Assembly: GCA_013398295.1 (NCBI GenBank)
Contig: VZSF01006709.1
Location: 96,401 to 160,400 of the forward strand
DNA: 64,000 nucleotides
Reading direction: 5' to 3'
DNA from: Chionis minor
Taxonomy: Eukaryota > Chordata > Aves > Charadriiformes > Chionididae
Below are positions 57,441 to 64,000 of the stretch, piece by piece. The position numbers and the translations under genes are program-made. A model generated the notes under the pieces. The model saw only the letters and a list, made by a program, of their open reading frames with translations. It did not search any database and was not told the DNA's origin. Each line of letters starts with the position of its first letter. Position 1 is the stretch's first letter.

Positions 57441-60400
57441 CAAGGAAGACTTGAACACAGTTACTGTCCACAAAGATAACATCCAAGTAGATGTCATGAG
57501 CTGTTCAGGGAGTTAATTCAATGCACAGCTCGCTTGGCAAAAGGGATGGATTGGTTCAATGAACTCCAGAGCCTTGTGAGATACCCCAACCGAGATGCTC
57601 AGGGTGCATTCCCTAGGAAAGTAGATTTCTCAATATACCACCTTTCAGCTGAGATGTCTCCTACTTTCTTGTGGGCAAACTGGACATTAGACAAAATTGG
57701 TTTTATCCAGAGTGAGTTGATGGCTCATTTTGAAGAGTGGTGCAGGCTGTTTGTGCTGAAAAGTGCGTATCTTCTATACTAAAAGGCATGGAAAATGCAG
57801 CAATACCTACTACACTCCTAGGAGCCATACTTCTTTCCAGACATACTTAAAACCCATAAGAAAATAAGTTTATTTCAGAGACAGTTGAGTGTAGATAAAC
57901 TGTAAAAAGCCCAGGGAGACAGAAAATGGGAAAGTAGAGTGAAACTAAAGCTGCAGAATAGCCTGCATTATACTAGCTACATACTATCTCTGCTCACTTC
58001 AAAGAAATAAAAAGCTGTTAAGTTTCTGCTAACTGTCTAATTGACAAGGGATTGTTCAGAATGCAGGTCTGGGTATCTGCAGAGTTTCTCTGACTACAAA
58101 CAACTGCTTAAATATGTACACATTGCTTTTTTTCTCCTGCAAGTCCTGAGGAAAGCAGTTGATCTTTTAAGAGGCGCGCTAATACTTGAGCGTGTTTCTT
58201 AACAGGACCACGACTAAAACGTTCTCACAGTTTACAGTGAAAGCATTCACAGTTCATAATTCACAGTTCAGGTTAAATCAAGCATAGATAAATCTTGGGA
58301 ACTGTTATCCATTAGCTAGATTTTGATGTCTAGTGAAGATGGAATAAGTGTTCAGAAACAATGGTGATTAACCGAAGTTGATCTCTTTCTCTTACAGCAG
58401 TATTCCCTTTCCGTTCTTCTCCTCCACGGAGTTTCCTGGTCATCCCAGTGGAAATTAGTCACGCTTCTTCATTCTCTAGTGGCAGACACCAGCCTTCAAA
58501 AAAATGAACCTCCTTTCTATTTATGTAATCCTCATTTCTGTGTTTTAAGGCTTTTATGGACCAGGTTTCAGTGTGCAGACAAGGTAAGAAAAAGCTATTA
58601 CCTTGCCCTAAATTGTTCCTGAAATCCAAAGGGACAGCTAGTAATGCACAGACCTCTGTGCATTATATTCCTGCAAGATCCCTCATAATATGAGCCTGAC
58701 TCTTCTCAAGGTGATAAGCTATCAGTGGAAATCCAGCTGTGCCTAAGAACGTGAAATTTGGCTAAATAATTAGAAGTCTTAGGCTTTCATATGAAGCCAC
58801 TTAAGTGTTCTCCTCGTTGACTACAGAACACTTTCAGAAATGGGATATAAACTAAAAGAATTATAACCTGCCGTTGGTGGTTATTCACAGATCTATGCCT
58901 GTTCAGTGTTTCATGAAAAGGACTGAGGTATTACAGAAAATAAAGAAAAAGGAATGATGTGATGGAAATTGTGCTTTTGGTGTAACATTACCCAGCACAC
59001 TGGAATATTTCTGACAGTTGTTTTTATCTGGATTATCATTTATAATGTACTGAACCAGAGCATAAATTTTTGAGTGCATTTTTTATGTATAAAAGACATA
59101 CATATAATTGTCTCTAACAGACCGCTAATACCTGTTAATAAACACTCAGATGCTTTACAGGATCTTTTTTAAGGATCAGCTATCAGGATTTAATAGCAAT
59201 TTTGTGAAATATCAACACTGAACATCAGTGCTATTTAAACCAGCATTAGTGCAAACTTCAGCCTTAAGGCTATGTTTTTACAAAACTGTGGAAAACAGTT
59301 TAATAAGGCGTCTTTTAATCTGCTTTTTTATGACTCTACTAAAGATGCAAATCAAGCTCTTTTGAATGAAATGTAGTATACAGTTCTAGATTAATCCCAT
59401 GAATGGGCAGATTGAGTTTACATACAGATTGCAAACTAAGATCAATTAACATGTTGTATATAGCCATATTTCCGTACATTCTAATGTTAATGTGTGGATT
59501 GCCTTATTTTGGGCATGAAAGGGCTGCATTCTTACTGCTTTAAGTGGGAAAGTAAGAATGTGTAAATTGATATGCAGAATATGACAAGTTTATTTCCATT
59601 CACTGCAAATAAAATTGCTGCTGCTTCCCTTGTTTGGAAAGGATTAATTGGCTAAATGACGATGCAACAGCTTTACCAATTAAGATATATCCATCTTGCC
59701 TGAAAAAGACTGTCTTATTAGCAAGGTTAATAAACACTGACTCATGCTTTAGCTTTTCTCCCTCTTATTACATAAGAAATGAGCATTAACACCTAAATCA
59801 AATGAAATGTGCATTTTAAAAATTAGGAAAATTTTTATGTTTTTATATGGAAATGATTCATGAGCTTAAATGCTCAGTCACTGACTGGGTTATTAATCTC
59901 ACTTACTGTTCCATGGTGAGAGAAAACCCATCAAGGTCTTTAAAATGTAAATTAATTATACTTTATAAGAAGGCTGGGAGAAAAACAGCAGCGTGTGTCT
60001 GATGTAAAGAAGTGGGTGAAATTACATTTTTGTCTCATAAGAATAGTCTCATGAACCCCAAACTAAAGAAACCTTGTTACCTCTGGATTTGTAACACAAG
60101 GTTCAGTTATTCCAAGCTCCAGCTGAAGTTTTTCTTGTGGTCTGGGCATTTATTTGTCTCTCTCCTGCACAGATTTTCTTGTGTTTAGTAAGAGCTATGC
60201 TCACACTGTACCCTTTGCCTTATGGAAACACTGAAAGCCTTTTCAGGCTTCTCTCCGGCTGTTTAACCATGGAGGATGTTAACTCTTGCTGAGACCTCTC
60301 CTGCTCCTTCACTTTGCTTGGAAATAGCCAGCATGTTTAGAATTTGTCAGGTGAGACATATGCAAACAGTGTAATTTCCTTAGAAAGCTGGATAAAGGTA

Positions 60401-63400
60401 GATAATGAGGACTTCTCTGCATAGTACTGTGGGTAAATTTCTTTGTAAGCGTAATTGTGAAGTGCTGTTCTGCAATCACTAAGTCATAAGGTTCTTGTAG
60501 AGACACCAAACAGCTGATGGGCTGATGGCTTCTGTGACCTCTGAAAACCGGAGCTGCCACTGATGTACCTAGGTTTTGCACGGAAGTTATTTTGAGGCAG
60601 AATTGCTTTAAAAATTGTTTTTTCCTCCTCTGTTTTCTGCTTTTCCTGCTGTCAGCCTGCGCACTGAGTACCAACACTAGTTGCTTGAAATAAATCTTCT
60701 TCAAGCAGTTTCAGCTAGCAGTGTGCAGTGGTATGACAGCCTTTTCAAAGTTCTTTGGGGTTTTTTTTGCTGAAATGTAAAAAACATTCAGAGAGGACTT
60801 TTAAAGCAGTGAGTAGTGTCTACAGCTGTTTGATCTGGTGGCACAGGAATCAGCTCTTCTAGCCTGAGCAACCTCTCCGACCTCCTACAGCGACACTGGC
60901 TGCCAAAGAACGGTCAGTGGTAGCTGTTTCAGTGTGGGGCCCTGGAGAGCCATGAGGAACACAGTGCTACAGTCACATACAGTTCTTCTCTGGGCCGTGT
61001 GGTGTGGGGTATTGCCATTAGCAGGGTCTCAGCGTGTGCTCAGAAGAGACCTCCTGTCATTCCCAGGAATGGATTCCTATTCATACTGCTCCCGCAGACT
61101 GAAGGACTTGGTCAAAACTGTCTTGTGATTCTTCATTTTTATGGACATCTCAAGTAAAACGTGTCATTTCTATGAAGCTAGAATTCCTCATAAGTCCAAA
61201 AATGCTGCTGTATTGCACCATCCTTTCATTTGCTGTGTCCCTCTGTGTCCTCTAAGAAAGAAGAATCCATCAAAATCAAAACCAGCGCAATATCATAAAA
61301 AAGATCCAGAGCTCACACTATTTGGCCAAAAAAAGCCAGACACATCTGATAGGACTATCTTCTGCCACTTAATACCTGCAGAAGCTAATTGGTTGTGAGG
61401 GACTTCCCAGATTATGTCTGTGTGACCACAGCAGGGACTTGAAAATTAAATCAAGCCACTCCTGAAAAAATCCAGGTGATTTCAGAACACCTGCAGGAGG
61501 TATTTTTCCAAAGCACTGGTACATCAAAAAAAACCCCATCTTCTGATGAGCTGCTTACTTGTGCCAGGCACTGTTTAGTTCCGGCACATTTATGTTTTAT
61601 CGTCCAAAGGTTAAGCTGCATTTAAGCGAGTGAGGGCTCTCCAGGGTGAAGAGCAATAGCACATCCGTCTGTCTTTAAAGAAATAAAATTCCCAGCACCC
61701 TATCCTACTGTTAGTTGAGCACATTTTTAAAGGGTTACAGTTTTTCCTGCTGTTAGAAGGCCTTTCTAACTACTTCAGTCAGGTTCTGTGAGTTTTTAAT
61801 TGCACACGGAACTGAGTTAACAGTGCATTATTTTTAATCTGTTGATTTTGTCTGGCTTCAGAATTCAGAACCAAATTATACCTCCATCAGCAACTAATTA
61901 CTGGTTTATAATAATTTCACAGTGTGGAGTCTCCAGTAATCCAATAGGCGTTGCCTACAAATCAACAATGCCCTTTGTCACCTCAGGGATATTGGTTGTA
62001 TGTTTTGTTGGCTGAGTTTCAGAGCACCAGATGAAGAAACCGAGGCTTATTTCCCTTGAGTTTGGATTTGCATGATTAGTTCTCTGTATGTTACCCTGAA
62101 AATGGACATCAAGTATCGAGAGAGAATTGCTTTCAAATAATGTTCGCTTTGCTTCCCTGCCTCTGAAGCACCTTTCCCTGCAGGCAGCACTGTGTTTCAG
62201 CAAACTTGCTACTCCTGGTAACGCAGTAGGCACAGATGTCCATGGGTAAGTACTGTCAGCAATCACGGACAGTCATTTCATATATTGCTACAGGAAGGCC
62301 AGATAGAGCTCAGGATGCTGAAAAGTGTTGATGGGCAATGTCCACCACCAGAGCTAGCAGCCAAAAATCTTCTGATTCCCCTTGTAGCTAACAGACCAGG
62401 GACTCTCAAATTTTTGAAGATAAGCTCTTCCTGCTACTAACCCCTCCGCGTCAATGTATTTCCACCCACTGCTGGAACACGGCATAATTTGTAGTAGCTG
62501 TTTGGTAACACTAGAAAAGCTGGAAAGGAACAAAGCAGCTATGTCTGCCATGACAGTAATACCCACTTTGGCCACTCATTTATCCCTCTGTAAGCCTCCC
62601 CAGCTGCTTGCATGCACGCTTCCTCAACGGATCATTCCTCCTAGAAAGTGCTGAAGACCCTACTGGTGAGTTGGCTTTCAAACCTGCCTACCAGAAACAC
62701 AACTCTGGGGCGCTACCCCAGCGACAGTTCCCTGTCCACACCTTTCCCTTTTCATCTGCATCACTGGTAATACTGGTTTATGGAACCAGGGCAATTTCAA
62801 TGCCATTCCCAGTGCCTCCTCCCTGTCTGTGCCATCCATCATTTTGCTATCAGTCAATTTAGTGTAGTCCTAGTCACATTCTTGCCTTGATAAAAGCAGG
62901 TGATAGAGAAGCTGTGAACTTTTCTTCATGGTACTGGTATAAGCATCCACACACTCTCGCTGGGAAGAGTGAAGAATAATCGAGCCTCGGAAAAACCACC
63001 ATGGTTAGGTGTCTTTGATTCTTTCTGCCTGTCAGTGTTGTTTGTAATTACTGGCTGTCATCCTTGATGCTTCCTGGTCCAAAGAAGGTGTAGTAAGGGA
63101 GTAGCAGACCTCAAGAAAACTTCAGCAGAATATCTCTGTAAGAATTAAACTGTAAACAGCAGAGTCTGCATTAACATTAAAACTACTTTTCTGTCATTTC
63201 CTTTGGAGACTCAGACACTGTGTTGGTCAGAAGAAATTCCTGGTCATATCTGGACCGGGTATGATAATTATGTCTAGCCATTGTTGGATTAATTATCCTG
63301 ATGTATTATTTAGAACACTCTGTTTATACCAATAGGCAGATAAAAGGAAAGTTAGTTTTGCAAAAGTGACATACTGAATTTTCTTCAGAAGTTTTGAGTT

Positions 63401-64000
63401 TGGGCTCTGATCTGCCATGGCTGAAAACAACAGACATTTTGTCTTGTCGCTGATATCAATGGCATTAGTGTTAGACCTTTTAGGCTCTGATGTTTCTTGC
63501 TACATTAAACATTTGCCATTGACGTAATCCTATATTTGAGATGATAGGTTGGAACTTGGTGCCTGAGAGATCGCTTCATCCTGATAGACTGGGATTACAC
63601 AAGGGGACCGAGAAAAGGGAAAGCCTGCTTTACTTGGAAAGCTTTTACCTTGTTCTGCTGTGAAATGCTGTTAAATGTTCTCTCTTAAATCCTATGTGTT
63701 TATAATGGCATCAGATGCTGCTGCGAATCACTGAGGGAGCAGATGGCAAGGAATTCAAGTACCTAACATCCTTTGATGCCCCTGGCAGTGAAGCATCCAA
63801 GTATCTTCATAGATTTGAGCCAAAGAGCTGTGCCAGAATGCAAACAAAGGAATCTTTAACCTCAGACATTGCAGCAACTTGCTGATTGTGGACAGTCCTC
63901 CTTTCAGTCTCTCAGACCCCACAGGTTGTTTGCGATTATTGCTCTGGAGTGTGTTAGACTCCCAAAGGGACAGAGCAACATTACTAATTTATACTAATCA
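57441..64000. other. Downstream intergenic region, nothing recognised
   Basis: AT-rich sequence with no exon supported by splice signals plus protein similarity, and no repeat family recognised. In human, TMEM177 follows CFAP221; its single coding exon of about 310 codons is not present here, so it must lie further out or be absent. Confidence 0.6.

Noticed and set aside
60952..61128. 58-codon frame with a signal-peptide-like start and an RR site, resembling a secreted peptide
   Set aside because: Short frames with a hydrophobic start arise by chance; no splice context or known family. Conservation in other birds would be needed to revive it.
57441..64000. Search for TMEM177, the next gene in human order
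   Set aside because: No open frame of the needed length or similarity on either strand in this stretch.
1..64000. CRISPR arrays, operons, phage or bacterial defence systems
   Set aside because: The window is vertebrate nuclear DNA; no spaced direct repeats or prokaryotic gene arrangement were seen.

Overview
This window is nuclear DNA from a bird. The support is a set of CR1 LINE fragments carrying the diagnostic 3' end (tandem ATTCTATG-type octamers), single-copy genes with many short exons and canonical GT-AG introns, and no mammal-type SINEs. The species cannot be named from the sequence. The window holds two complete protein-coding genes placed head to head. Both were identified from exon translations checked against family knowledge, without any database search.

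SCTR, the secretin receptor (a class B1 GPCR), lies on the minus strand. Thirteen coding exons between 23605 and 2455 join without a phase break into about 450 codons. They give a signal peptide, a cysteine-rich hormone-binding ectodomain, seven membrane segments and a short cytoplasmic tail. CFAP221 (PCDP1), a ciliary central-apparatus protein, lies on the plus strand. Twenty-three coding exons between 31599 and 55187 join into an 839-residue protein, essentially the human length as I recall it. In human 2q14.2 SCTR and CFAP221 are likewise neighbours on opposite strands, so local gene order is conserved. The two products are not known to act together: one senses secretin at the plasma membrane, the other is a structural and calmodulin-linked part of motile cilia.

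Layout: 1-2454 is the SCTR 3' flank or 3'UTR. 2455-23605 is SCTR with its introns, which contain an unexplained exon-like block on the opposite strand (3122-3373), a GC-rich block (about 4.37-5.34 kb), a CR1 fragment and small tandem repeats. 23606-28002 is intergenic. 28003-29060 is a GC-rich, poorly assembled zone with one N run, two single Ns and a 217-bp exact duplication of the flank; it probably contains the CFAP221 promoter and includes a good match to an RFX X-box. 29061-55.5 kb is the upstream flank and then CFAP221, with several CR1 insertions and an exact 69-bp tandem duplication in an intron. 55622 to about 57440 is a longer, dead CR1 copy with reverse-transcriptase remnants. From about 57.44 kb to the end I recognise no gene.

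I found no undescribed multi-gene system. The most useful leads are the orphan exon-like block inside SCTR, the X-box near the CFAP221 promoter, the apparent extra residues in SCTR extracellular loop 3, and the assembly defect at 28.0-28.9 kb.
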